Below are positions 26,302-34,154 of a DNA stretch of 64,000 nucleotides, one piece after another. Numbering within the stretch: the stretch's first letter is position 1; every line of letters starts with the position of its first letter. Below the pieces are notes generated by a model. The model made no database searches, had not been told where the DNA came from, and saw nothing but the letters and a program-made list of their open reading frames with translations. The position numbers and the translations under genes were made by a program. Source of the DNA: Armatimonadota bacterium. Its GTDB lineage: Bacteria; Armatimonadota; Fimbriimonadia; Fimbriimonadales; Fimbriimonadaceae. Location: positions 179,617 through 243,616 of the forward strand of contig JAEURN010000002.1 of assembly GCA_016789105.1 (NCBI GenBank), read 5' to 3'.

Positions 26302-27425
26302 GATGTGGCGATGATCTCGACGTTGGCCCGTGGCACACACACCACCTCGCCGCTGTCGAGCTTCGCCTCAAGAACGCGCACCTCAGCCCCGGATTCCACA
26401 ACCTGGAGCTGGGACGGCAGACCTGAAACCGTTGCCAATGCCCCGAAATATGGCTCGCGGATCACCCGAATGGGGGTGCCGACTTTGAGCTCGTTACCGC
26501 TGTGCGCCGGGGCGGTTTCGCCCTGGGCATTCAGCATCGGTGCGATCAGCTCGGGGCGGATCACCCCGGCGCGGATCTGTGTTGCCCCGTTTAAGCTCGC
26601 CGATTTGCCCTCAAGGCTCTTCAGCAGCTCAAACGTCCTTCCCGCCATGCTCAACTTCCCGAAACCTTCCGTGACGACCAGCGTGGTCGCCACATCTTCT
26701 TGGCCGGTGATGGCCACGCCGATGTCGTAGCCCAGGAGCTCCGTCAAATCGACATCCTTGACCGCGCCGACCACAACGCCCACTACCCCTAGGTCGTTGA
26801 CCTTTTTGAGGGCGGCAGCTGTGATACCCGCCCCCCCGACTAGGATTTTCCCGGAGTCGGATTCCTGGATATGTTCGGCATCGAGCACCTCATCGGGGCC
26901 GCCGACGGCGATCCGGATCTCGCCATTGCGTTCGCCGCCGATTCCGAAAATGCCTTGCACCATCGCGCCGCGCGTCTGGATCACCGCGCCCTCTTCCGGC
27001 ATCACGTCGATGACCTTGCCGTCCACGTAAGCCGTCATGTCCACCGGGATCGCCGCTTCGCGGACCAAAACGTTGCCCGTGACCTCGGAAATCGATTCGA
27101 CCTCCCCGGAATAGTCGCTCACAACGGTCTGCTTGAACCATTTCCCGAAAAGGCCCTTGGTTTCGGCCACGACTTCACCCGCTTGGACTTGGTCGCCCAC
27201 CTTGAACCGGAATTCCTGGGGCGCCTCTTTGGCTTCGATCCCCAACTTTTCCGCGAGGCGGATTGTTTGCAGGGGACCAGGCAACAAAGCCCGCGCAACA
27301 ATGGAATCGTGCTGGACGGTGTCACCCGCCTTCACCAAGACTTCCCCCTTGATCGGGAGCCGCCGCAGCCGCTCCACCACGGTGTCGGCGCTGACTGTCA
27401 ACCCAGGTGTGTATGCACTGCCCAT
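26298..27425 (-). CDS. Conserved-looking protein with barrel-sandwich (lipoyl/RnfC-like) repeats
   Basis: Not a family I can name with certainty. The 375 residues contain short beta-rich units like those of lipoyl/biotinyl or RnfC barrel-sandwich hybrids, but without a modifiable Lys motif: GEVLVKAGDTVQHDSIVA, FRFKVGDQVQAGEVVAET and YSGEVESISEVTGNVLVRE. A middle Gly-rich alpha/beta part follows (ILVGGAGITAAALKKVNDLGV), and then a C-terminal part resembling a KOW/SH3 barrel (VGTPIRVIREPYFGALATVS). No signal or membrane segment. Translational coupling to the response regulator suggests a shared pathway. The leader contains a strong hairpin. Confidence 0.7.
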   Translation of the reverse strand: MGSAYTPGLTVSADTVVERLRRLPIKGEVLVKAGDTVQHDSIVARALLPGPLQTIRLAEKLGIEAKEAPQEFRFKVGDQVQAGEVVAETKGLFGKWFKQTVVSDYSGEVESISEVTGNVLVREAAIPVDMTAYVDGKVIDVMPEEGAVIQTRGAMVQGIFGIGGERNGEIRIAVGGPDEVLDAEHIQESDSGKILVGGAGITAAALKKVNDLGVVGVVVGAVKDVDLTELLGYDIGVAITGQEDVATTLVVTEGFGKLSMAGRTFELLKSLEGKSASLNGATQIRAGVIRPELIAPMLNAQGETAPAHSGNELKVGTPIRVIREPYFGALATVSGLPSQLQVVESGAEVRVLEAKLDSGEVVCVPRANVEIIATS

Positions 27426-27457
27426 TGTGATTATTCAAACCTTCTGCATTCTGTCGC

Positions 27458-27481
27458 CGGTGCCCGGAAATCCGGGCACCG
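27458..27481 (-). promoter_or_regulatory. Strong hairpin in the leader of the barrel-protein/response-regulator operon
   Basis: A perfect 11-bp inverted repeat CGGTGCCCGGA / TCCGGGCACCG with a 2-base centre, 33 bases before the ATG at 27425. No T-run follows on the minus strand, so it is not an ordinary terminator; it may be an operator or an mRNA stability element. Confidence 0.6.
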
Positions 27482-27496
27482 CCAAACTGAACGGAA

Positions 27497-27527
27497 AGTT
27501 TAGCATGGCTGGAGAACAGGTTTTCAA
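27497..27527 (-). promoter_or_regulatory. Candidate promoter for the barrel-protein/response-regulator operon
   Basis: On the minus strand TTGAAA (27522-27527), 19 bases, TAAACT (27497-27502). Transcription from here would begin about 10 bases before the hairpin at 27458-27481. The spacer is slightly long. Confidence 0.35.
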
Positions 27528-27571
27528 ATGACATGCCGCCTGCGCGGCCTTAACAATTCTGCAGGCCCTCC

Positions 27572-27588
27572 GTTAACCCGATGTTAAC
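27572..27588. promoter_or_regulatory. Paired GTTAAC palindromes upstream of tdh
   Basis: GTTAAC-CCGAT-GTTAAC: two identical 6-base palindromes 11 bases apart (one helical turn), centred about 35 bases before the tdh start and overlapping the expected -35 region. This arrangement suits a dimeric regulator. No regulator is identified. Confidence 0.4.
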
Positions 27589-27601
27589 AGTCGCCGAAGG
27601 G

Positions 27602-27607
27602 TAAAAC
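27602..27607 (+). promoter_or_regulatory. Candidate -10 box for leaderless tdh
   Basis: TAAAAC, then 7 bases (CCGCCCC), then the GTG start at 27615. There is no ribosome binding site. Confidence 0.4.
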
Positions 27608-27614
27608 CCGCCCC

Positions 27615-28643
27615 GTGAAAGCGATTGCAAAGACGCAACCTGCCCCCGGCTTGGAGATCGTCGATGTCCCCGAACCTGGGCTGCGGCCAGGATGCGTCAA
27701 GATCCGCGTCGAGCGGGCTTCGCTGTGCGGAACAGACCTCCACATCTACAATTGGGACGACTGGTCCAGCAACCGAATCCAACCCCCAAGGATTGTCGGC
27801 CATGAATTCTGCGGCACCGTTGTCGAAGTCGCTGATGACGTCAAAGACCGCAAACCCGGCGACTTCGTCGCCAGCGAGAGCCACGTCGTCGATCCGCAAT
27901 CGCCGGATTACCAAAACGGCCTGGGGCACGTGGATCGCACCACCAGGCTCCTCGGCGTGGACATCGACGGCGGGTTTGCCCCCTTTGCCGTCATCCCCGC
28001 CATGAACGCCCGCCCCGTCCCCGCCAGCGTGCCCAAAGACGTCGCCAGCATGCTCGATGCCCTCGGCAACGCCGTGCACACCGTTATGGATGGCCCCGTT
28101 GAAGGGAAAAACATCCTCATCACCGGGCTCGGGCCGATCGGGCTCTTTGCCGTCGCCATCTGCAAATGCCTGGGGGCCAAAAACGTCTTCGCTACCGAAA
28201 TTTCCCCATACCGAACCCAGCTCGGCATCGATTCCGGCGCAGACCTGATCTTCAACCCTCTCAAAGAAGACATGGCCGCCGTTTTTGCCGAACACGCCCC
28301 CGATGGGTTCGATGCCGTCCTGGAAATGTCCGGGCACCCGTCGTCATTGGAACTCGCCGTCAACCATTGCAACCCCGGTGGGCGTATCTCGCTGCTGGGC
28401 CTTTATGCCGAAAACCGCCAGACGATTGAACTCAACAAGGCCATTTTCAAAGGTCTTTCCATCCACGGCATCATCGGGCGCAGACTTTGGGAAACCTGGG
28501 ATCAGATGATCTGGCTGCTCGATCAAAAGGGCCTGGACGTCTCGGCCGTCGTCACCCATCAGATGCCTTTCACCGAGTTCGAAACCGCGATCCAAGAAAT
28601 GAAGAAGGGCGAAGCGGGCAAAGTCGTGCTTACTTTTGATTAA
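27615..28643 (+). CDS. tdh: L-threonine 3-dehydrogenase, lacking the structural-zinc cysteines
   Basis: Oxidises L-threonine to 2-amino-3-ketobutyrate with NAD. The 342 residues match Tdh strongly: LCGTDLHIYNWDDWSSNRI with catalytic Cys38, GHEF with His63/Glu64, the Rossmann GLGPIGLFAV, and the Tdh-specific HGIIGRRLWETWDQM. The lobe that normally carries four structural-zinc cysteines (near residues 93-107 in E. coli) is here SHVVDPQSPDYQNGLGHVD and has no Cys. The start is GTG at 27615, which opens the conserved first strand MKAIAKTQPAPGLEI. No kbl gene is adjacent. It starts a group with the HicB-like gene 21 bases downstream. Confidence 0.93.
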   Translation: MKAIAKTQPAPGLEIVDVPEPGLRPGCVKIRVERASLCGTDLHIYNWDDWSSNRIQPPRIVGHEFCGTVVEVADDVKDRKPGDFVASESHVVDPQSPDYQNGLGHVDRTTRLLGVDIDGGFAPFAVIPAMNARPVPASVPKDVASMLDALGNAVHTVMDGPVEGKNILITGLGPIGLFAVAICKCLGAKNVFATEISPYRTQLGIDSGADLIFNPLKEDMAAVFAEHAPDGFDAVLEMSGHPSSLELAVNHCNPGGRISLLGLYAENRQTIELNKAIFKGLSIHGIIGRRLWETWDQMIWLLDQKGLDVSAVVTHQMPFTEFETAIQEMKKGEAGKVVLTFD

Positions 28644-28664
28644 ATGGGAGGGGGTAATCCGCCG

Positions 28665-28886
28665 ATGAAGATCGTGATACAAGCAGAAGCGGACGACAGC
28701 GGCATTTGGACGGCATGGTCGGACGACATGCCCGGCCATATGGGCCAAGGCGTGACAAGGGGCGAGGCGACCAGGATGGTCAAACGTTCGATCAACCAGG
28801 CCTATGCGCAACTCCTGAAAAGTACTGGCGTGGAGGCGGGGAGCGAAGTCGAACCGATTGTCTTCGTGGTCAGGACTCTCTCCTGA
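28665..28886 (+). CDS. HicB-like small protein
   Basis: A 73-residue protein with the HicB/UPF0150 pattern: a first strand KIVIQAEADDSGIWTAW, then DMPGHMGQGVTRGEATRMVKRSI, where family members have a P-G-C-x-x-x-G turn followed by a helix. No HicA toxin gene is adjacent, and the DNA-binding C-terminal domain of full HicB antitoxins is absent. An ATG at 28644 immediately after the tdh stop is possible, but GGGAGGGGG sits well for the ATG at 28665. Probably co-transcribed with tdh. Function unknown. Confidence 0.65.
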   Translation: MKIVIQAEADDSGIWTAWSDDMPGHMGQGVTRGEATRMVKRSINQAYAQLLKSTGVEAGSEVEPIVFVVRTLS

Positions 28887-28905
28887 CTTTGCCGGAGGCA
28901 CCATC

Positions 28906-29376
28906 ATGACCACCCGCTCCGCGATCAGATTTCTTTTCGACGAAATCCTGCACGGCACTGCCAAAGGCAACGACGGCACGTACTTCGTCCAAGGTGGCGA
29001 AGCCCTGCTTGCCACTTGCGCCGGCTTAACCGCCAAACAAGCCAGCCGGAGCCCCGCGCCTGGCGTCAGCAGCATTGCTGCCCACCTGGGCCACTCCATC
29101 TATTACTTGGAGTTGGCGTTGCGCTCATTCTTGGGAGAGCCCGTGGAAGGCGTTTGGGAAGCCAGTTGGGCCACCCAGGTGGTGACAGTCCGGGAATGGG
29201 CAGACTTGCAGGGTCAGTTGCTTGGGCTTGCCAGAAGATTCCACCAAGCCATGGAAGAATTGCCGATAGAAGACGAAACTGCCGTGACCGATGCCATCGC
29301 CAACGTCGGCCACTTGGCTTACCACCTGGGGGCGATCCGGGTTTTGGCTTCTTGGTTGCAATCCGCTTGCCCCTAA
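28906..29376 (+). CDS. DinB-like four-helix protein
   Basis: The 156 residues fit the DinB/YfiT-like metalloenzyme fold: four predicted helices with histidines at the usual positions (IAAHLGHSIYYLELAL, a central RFHQAMEEL, and NVGHLAYHLGAIRVL). Members bind a divalent metal, and many act as thiol transferases, but the substrate cannot be read here. The ATG at 28906 has the ribosome binding site GGAGG 7 bases upstream; an in-frame ATG further upstream overlaps the HicB-like gene. The 19-base gap to that gene suggests one operon with tdh. Confidence 0.8.
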   Translation: MTTRSAIRFLFDEILHGTAKGNDGTYFVQGGEALLATCAGLTAKQASRSPAPGVSSIAAHLGHSIYYLELALRSFLGEPVEGVWEASWATQVVTVREWADLQGQLLGLARRFHQAMEELPIEDETAVTDAIANVGHLAYHLGAIRVLASWLQSACP

Positions 29377-29417
29377 CCCAAGCAAGCCCATCCCCCAGCC
29401 CACCGCAAGCCAGTTGG

Positions 29418-29423
29418 TACACT
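29418..29423 (+). promoter_or_regulatory. Candidate -10 box for leaderless TPR-protein mRNA
   Basis: TACACT, 7 bases before the ATG at 29431, with no Shine-Dalgarno in the gap (CGCGCCC). Confidence 0.4.
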
Positions 29424-29430
29424 CGCGCCC

Positions 29431-31284
29431 ATGCAAATCGCTGTTCTGCCGTTCAACGCCGGGCCCGACACCAGGCCCGAGCTCGCCCGACAATTCGCCA
29501 GTTTCATGGTTGAAATCGCGGCCGGCAAAACGCAGGTCGAAATTAACGCCGCTAACTACATGGCCCAGGTGCAAGAAGGCGGTTTGCCAAAAGTCGCCCT
29601 CATCAACCCGGCCGAAACCCTCAACGAACCCGACATGATCGCCCAGTTCAAAGGCCAAGCCGGGATCGACACGCTCGTCGATGGGCTTTTTGTCGAAAAA
29701 TCGGGGGGCGGGACCATCACCATCCGGTCCTGGCGCGAAAACACGGAAGCGCCCTACGAAACCGAAGAATTCTCCTTTTTGCCCGGCGGGCTGTTCGAGG
29801 CCCTGCGCGGAGCGATCCAGTTCCTCATCAAAGCCACCGGGTCAAAAGAGGCAGACCTCGGATCAGACGCCGACCTGTTCGGCACCGAAGACAGCGAAGC
29901 GTTTACCAATTTTTTGGAAGGGTACGACGCCGTCCGGTTTATGGAGCAATCGCAGGGCAACATGGTCTCCACCTGGGATCCGGCCCCCTACATGGACAAA
30001 CTCCTGGAGGCCGTCGAAGGAGACCGGGATTGGGAAGCCCCTTACATGGTTTTGTTGCAACTTTGCCGGCACTGCGGCCAAATGCGGGTCGGTGACGCGC
30101 ACAAAGTGGAAGCCACCCTCAAAAAACTCATCGAGCTCGAACCCGATGACAGCCGCGGGCTGTTTGCCGCCGCTGAATTCTACGAAATCGTTGGCAATGC
30201 CCAAGAAGCTGCCAATTTTTACGAAAAATCGGCCCAAAAGGATCCGGACGAACCGGCGATTATCCACCGGCTCGCCCGCATGCAATTGGCCATGGGGATG
30301 CCGGTCAATGCCGAGCGCAACCTCCGCAAAGCCATCGAGATGGAAGGGGCCGACAAACCTTCGCTCGACCTGCTCAGCGACGTCCTGGCCCAAACCGGGA
30401 GAGTGCACGAAGTCCCGGAGCTTTGGAAAGAAGTCATCCGGAACGACCCGCAAAATGGCAAGGCCCACGCCCGCTATGCCATGAGCCTAATCGCCAACAA
30501 CCGCAAAGAAGAGGCCATCCGTGCTTTTGACGAAGCCTTGGAAACCCTGGATGACAACACCTTTGTCAAGCGGTACTACGCCCCCGTCCTTGCCCAAGAC
30601 CCCGACGAAATTGACCGGGCAATGGACTTTTACGAAGATTGCATCGACGTCGCGCCAACCGACCACCAACTCCTTTGGGAATACGCCCAAACCCTGGGCC
30701 GCGCGGGCCGCGAGTTCGAAGTCCCGGAAACTCTCCGCACCATCCTTGGGAGCAACCCAGACCCCAACCTGGCTGCCAACGCCCAGGCGTGGCTCTTGGA
30801 AATCGAAGAGCCTAAGCGGGTCGAAGCCGTTAAAGAAGCCTCCCAAAAGGCCGAGGCCGGCGACTATGAGGGTGCCCTGCGCGACCTCAAACCCCTCAAA
30901 CAATGGCTAGGCGACTACTGGAAGATGTGGATCCTGATCGCCAGTGCCCACAACCAGCTCGAACAGTACGAAGAAGCCGAGGCCGCCGCCCGGCGAACCC
31001 TGGAAATCTTCCCCGCCATGGAAGCCGGCTATGTCGAGCTCAACAACGCCCTGGGAGGCCAAGGCAAGCACGAAGAAGCCTTCCAGATCATGCAGATCGC
31101 CTTCCACAACATGAACAGCAGCCTGCCGGTCGCTATCAGCTACGCCGCCGCCGCCAGGAATGCGGGGCACGACGAAGAATCCAAACGGATCACCGGCCAA
31201 ATTCGCGAGGCGATCATCGCGAACGGCGGTGCCGAGCAGAACAAGGATCTCCTCGCCGCCCTCGATCACATCGACAACCGGTGA
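29431..31284 (+). CDS. Large tetratricopeptide-repeat protein
   Basis: A 617-residue soluble protein without signal peptide. The first ~130 residues form an alpha/beta domain (MQIAVLPFNAGPDTRPELAR, GIDTLVDGLFVE, TITIRSWRE) resembling the N-terminal domains that precede TPRs in scaffold proteins. From about residue 200 to the end the sequence is helical with TPR-type units, for example SRGLFAAAEFYEIVGNAQEA, AIIHRLARMQLAMGMPVNAE and GKAHARYAMSLIANNRKEEA. It is probably a protein-protein interaction scaffold; partners are unknown. A run of ten C lies 6 bases after its stop. Confidence 0.85.
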   Translation: MQIAVLPFNAGPDTRPELARQFASFMVEIAAGKTQVEINAANYMAQVQEGGLPKVALINPAETLNEPDMIAQFKGQAGIDTLVDGLFVEKSGGGTITIRSWRENTEAPYETEEFSFLPGGLFEALRGAIQFLIKATGSKEADLGSDADLFGTEDSEAFTNFLEGYDAVRFMEQSQGNMVSTWDPAPYMDKLLEAVEGDRDWEAPYMVLLQLCRHCGQMRVGDAHKVEATLKKLIELEPDDSRGLFAAAEFYEIVGNAQEAANFYEKSAQKDPDEPAIIHRLARMQLAMGMPVNAERNLRKAIEMEGADKPSLDLLSDVLAQTGRVHEVPELWKEVIRNDPQNGKAHARYAMSLIANNRKEEAIRAFDEALETLDDNTFVKRYYAPVLAQDPDEIDRAMDFYEDCIDVAPTDHQLLWEYAQTLGRAGREFEVPETLRTILGSNPDPNLAANAQAWLLEIEEPKRVEAVKEASQKAEAGDYEGALRDLKPLKQWLGDYWKMWILIASAHNQLEQYEEAEAAARRTLEIFPAMEAGYVELNNALGGQGKHEEAFQIMQIAFHNMNSSLPVAISYAAAARNAGHDEESKRITGQIREAIIANGGAEQNKDLLAALDHIDNR

Positions 31285-31290
31285 CCCGTA

Positions 31291-31300
31291 CCCCCCCCCC
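31291..31300. repeat. Homopolymer C10 tract
   Basis: Ten consecutive C between the TPR gene and the zinc-ribbon gene. No promoter hexamers flank it at useful spacing. Confidence 0.9.
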
Positions 31301-31375
31301 TTGGCATTGGCTGACCGGTGGGGGCCCCACGCATTGCCGCTTACCTTGCGGATAGGGTAATTGTGGGTGCCCCTC

Positions 31376-31936
31376 ATGATCCAATGCCCCCAATGTGGAC
31401 AGACCATCCCGGCCAGCAACCAGGTCTGCCAATTTTGCAAGGCGCCCATTCCGCCACATATGAGGGGGCCGGTTCCCAAAACCAACTTCCAGCATGACGA
31501 TGATAGCCTTGAAGTGGGATCCGGGCTGCCGCCAGAAAAGGTCTGGAAAATCTACAACGGCCTCGCCTGGTTCTGGATCGCCACTGCCGCCCTCAGCATC
31601 ATCTTCAGCGCGGTCTTCGTCGTTCAAAAGCCGACATCAGGCTTGGGGGCCGTGGTGGACATCATCTTTGCCATGGCAACCCTGCTCATCGGCGTGGGAT
31701 TGCTGGCCAAAAATGAGCTTGCCCGCAAAGCCGCCACGTTTTTCTGCATCCTCAGCGTGGTTCGAGGTTTGCTCCTCGTCATCGGCGGCATGTTCTCCAT
31801 CCTCATTTTTGGCCTCCTCGGTGTCCTCTTCTTGATCGTTTACCTTTTCAACCTGTGCTTGGCTGCGGCCATGATCTGGGCCGTTAACGAAACAGAACGG
31901 CTCATCAACTGGGATCGCATGAATTGGCGGGGGTAA
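31376..31936 (+). CDS. Zinc-ribbon membrane protein
   Basis: 186 residues from the ATG at 31376. The N-terminus IQCPQCGQTIPASNQVCQFC is a double CxxC zinc ribbon, followed by a ~35-residue polar linker. Four membrane helices follow (about residues 57-75, 82-104, 112-135 and 140-165). Cytoplasmic zinc-ribbon fusions to small polytopic domains are common and mostly uncharacterised. In-frame TTG and GTG codons upstream could extend it by a few residues. No transport or enzymatic signature is visible. Confidence 0.75.
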   Translation: MIQCPQCGQTIPASNQVCQFCKAPIPPHMRGPVPKTNFQHDDDSLEVGSGLPPEKVWKIYNGLAWFWIATAALSIIFSAVFVVQKPTSGLGAVVDIIFAMATLLIGVGLLAKNELARKAATFFCILSVVRGLLLVIGGMFSILIFGLLGVLFLIVYLFNLCLAAAMIWAVNETERLINWDRMNWRG

Positions 31937-31971
31937 CCCAGGCCCTGGACGCCCGGCCGGCCCGAACCGCG

Positions 31972-31977
31972 TAGAAT
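31972..31977 (+). promoter_or_regulatory. Candidate -10 box upstream of ubiD
   Basis: TAGAAT, 15 bases before the ATG at 31993. The predicted leader is about 9 bases. Confidence 0.35.
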
Positions 31978-31992
31978 CCCCAAAGACCCCCG

Positions 31993-33534
31993 ATGGCCTA
32001 CCGCGACTTCCAACACTTCCTGGACACGCTCCAAGCTCAAGGCGAGCTCAAAACCATTGCCGAGCCCCTAAGCCCCTATCTCGAAATCACCGAAGTCGCC
32101 GATCGCGTCATGAAAGCCGGGGGACCGGCCCTGCTATTCCAAAACCCGGTCGGCCCGCCCCACCGGTTGGGGACACCCAACCCGAAGTCGGCGGTGATGA
32201 ACAACCCCTCCATCGACCCAGCGGCCCGCCTTGGAGGGCAGTTCAGCTACCCCTACCCCGTGGCCATCAACACCATGGGCACCCGCAAGCGGATGTCCAT
32301 GGCATTAGGGTGCGGCGACTTTGAAGAGCATGCCGCCCGCATCGCCGCCTTGCTCAAGCCGGAAATCCCCAAAGGGCCAAAGGAAGCCCTCGCCCTGCTC
32401 CCCAAACTCCTGGAACTCAAAGACGCCCCGCCGAAACGGGTCGACAAGGCGCTCTGCCAAGAAGTCGTGCTGACCGGGGACGACATTGACCTCACCAAAC
32501 TCCCGATCCTCACCTGCTGGCCAGAAGATGGCGGCCCCTTCGTCACCCTGCCCCTGGTCTTCACTCACGACCCAAATTCCGGTAAACGCAACGTGGGCAT
32601 GTACCGGGTTCAACTCCACGATAAGCGCACGTGTGGCATGCACTGGCAAATGCACAAAACCGGGATGCGGCACATGGAAGACGCCGGGGAGAAACGGCAA
32701 AAAATCGAAGTCGCCGTCTGCCTGGGCGGAGACCCGGTCTACAACTTTGCCGCCATCAGCCCCCTGCCGCCCGGAATCGACGAAATGCTCTTTGCTGGAT
32801 TCTTGCGCCGGGAACGGGTGGCCACCGTCAAATGCAAGACCGTTGATGTGCAGGTGCCCGCCGATTGCGAGTTCGTCATCGAAGGCTACATCGATCCGGC
32901 CGAGCGACGGCTCGAGGGCCCGTTCGGCGACCACACCGGCTACTATTCGCTGGCCGGGGACTTCCCCGTCCTCCACGTCACCGCTCTGACAATGCGCGAG
33001 CGGCCCGTCTACCCCGCCACAATTGTCGGCCAGCCCCCCATGGAAGACGGGTGGATGGGCAAGGCGGTTGAGCGGATCTTTTTGCCGATGATCCAGCTTA
33101 CAACCCCGGAAATCGTGGACATGAACCTGCCCGTGGAGGCCACGTTCCACAACATGGCGTTTGTCAAAATCAAAAAGAAGTATCCCGGCCACGCCTACAA
33201 GGTGATGAATGCCATTTGGGGGCTGGGCGGGCTAGCCTTCACCAAATTCGTGTTCATCTTCGACGAAGATTGCGACGTGCAAGATATCGGCGAAGTGCTG
33301 TTCCGCATCGGGGCCAACTGCGACCCGGGTCGGGATACTCTGCACTCGCGCGGGCCGGTGGACCAGCTCGACCACGCTTCGGTGGCGGAGGGGTTCGGCG
33401 GCAAAATCGGATTCGATTGCACGCACAAATGGCCCGGCGAAAATGGCTTTGCCCGGGATTACCCCAAGCTCATCACGATGGCCCCCGACGTCGTAGCCAA
33501 AATCGATTCGCTCTGGCCAAAATTGGGATTGTGA
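31993..33534 (+). CDS. UbiD-family decarboxylase
   Basis: Prenyl-FMN-dependent (de)carboxylase family; in quinone synthesis UbiD removes the carboxylate from a polyprenyl-hydroxybenzoate. The 513 residues have typical motifs: MAYRDFQHFLDTLQAQGEL and LEITEVADRVMKAGGPALLF at the N-terminus, NVGMYRVQLHDKRTCGMHWQ (prenyl-FMN/metal region), and the conserved acidic region EGPFGDHTGYYSLAGDFPV containing the Arg-Glu-type active site. Length is typical of UbiD. UbiX, which makes the cofactor, is not adjacent. Whether the role is menaquinone/ubiquinone synthesis or aromatic-acid decarboxylation is open. Confidence 0.9.
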   Translation: MAYRDFQHFLDTLQAQGELKTIAEPLSPYLEITEVADRVMKAGGPALLFQNPVGPPHRLGTPNPKSAVMNNPSIDPAARLGGQFSYPYPVAINTMGTRKRMSMALGCGDFEEHAARIAALLKPEIPKGPKEALALLPKLLELKDAPPKRVDKALCQEVVLTGDDIDLTKLPILTCWPEDGGPFVTLPLVFTHDPNSGKRNVGMYRVQLHDKRTCGMHWQMHKTGMRHMEDAGEKRQKIEVAVCLGGDPVYNFAAISPLPPGIDEMLFAGFLRRERVATVKCKTVDVQVPADCEFVIEGYIDPAERRLEGPFGDHTGYYSLAGDFPVLHVTALTMRERPVYPATIVGQPPMEDGWMGKAVERIFLPMIQLTTPEIVDMNLPVEATFHNMAFVKIKKKYPGHAYKVMNAIWGLGGLAFTKFVFIFDEDCDVQDIGEVLFRIGANCDPGRDTLHSRGPVDQLDHASVAEGFGGKIGFDCTHKWPGENGFARDYPKLITMAPDVVAKIDSLWPKLGL

Positions 33535-33560
33535 GGTTTACATCATCTTAACAAGGAGGG

Positions 33561-33589
33561 TTGACAATCTGCTGGGGGGGGGGTAGCTT
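33561..33589 (+). promoter_or_regulatory. TTGACA-17-TAGCTT promoter with a G10 tract in the spacer
   Basis: A perfect -35 TTGACA (33561-33566) and -10 TAGCTT (33584-33589) are separated by exactly 17 bases, and ten of those (33574-33583) are consecutive G. The ATG at 33596 follows the -10 by 6 bases, as at other leaderless genes here. A change of one or two G would move the hexamers off optimal spacing, the classic arrangement of phase-variable promoters. Confidence 0.6.
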
Positions 33590-33595
33590 TGGGAA

Positions 33596-34149
33596 ATGCT
33601 GAACTTCGCTGTTGTGCTTAACTTAGCAACCTCCATACTGATCGACCAAGTTGAGACAAATTCCTACAAGATTACGCCACCGCCCTCTATTCATAGAGAT
33701 GTTTTCAACAATTGCCAATATCAAGTTGAAGTCACTCTTTTGCCATCAGCAAAGGACTTTAACAGCACAATTTTTAAACTGTTAACGTTGGCCCATTCCC
33801 TTCCGGTATCACGTGGAGTGATGAGTTTGTTCCAAAATCCGGTGTCACGCCGACAGTGTCGGGCAACGTAACATCATGGAGCTGGACTGACACGATAACT
33901 CATCCATCTACGCCGCAGGACATTCTGCTCAGCCCCTACCAGGGGGTTCGATATGAGACTGGCTATAACTATTGGGCTAAATTTACCGGCAGCGCCAATG
34001 GAGGTAATATTTTTCTTCCTCCAGCTTGGCAATTGCACTTTGAATCTATTAATGAGGAGTATAGCTACTATGTTTTCAGGGATTCTACAGTGTTCCGCAA
34101 TTTCAATTCAAACCCAGTTCCGGTCTTTTACATGAAAACACCAAGATAA
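33596..34149 (+). pseudogene. Exported protein gene interrupted by a one-base frameshift
   Basis: The first part (33596 to about 33778) reads MLNFAVVLNLATSILIDQVE..., ending DFNSTIFK in frame 2. The sense then continues in frame 1 from 33781 (VNVGPFPSGITWSDEFVPKS...) to the TAA at 34147-34149. One extra base between 33776 and 33781, for example a fourth A in TTTAAAC, would fuse them into one ~184-residue protein with an N-terminal signal-like segment and a strand-rich, Trp/Tyr-rich body. No family recognised. It could be a decayed gene, a phase-off state or a read error at TTTTTAAA. It is AT-richer than its neighbours and is followed 5 bases later by the gene at 34155. Confidence 0.65.
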
Positions 34150-34154
34150 CCAAG

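Noticed and set aside
28665..28886. HicAB toxin-antitoxin module
   Set aside because: Only a HicB-like small protein is present; neither neighbour looks like a HicA toxin.
33770..33785. Programmed -1 frameshift at TTTTTAAAC
   Set aside because: TTTAAAC is a known slippery heptamer, but the zero frame here is ATT-TTT-AAA-CTG, the wrong phase, and slipping at TTT would meet TAA at once.
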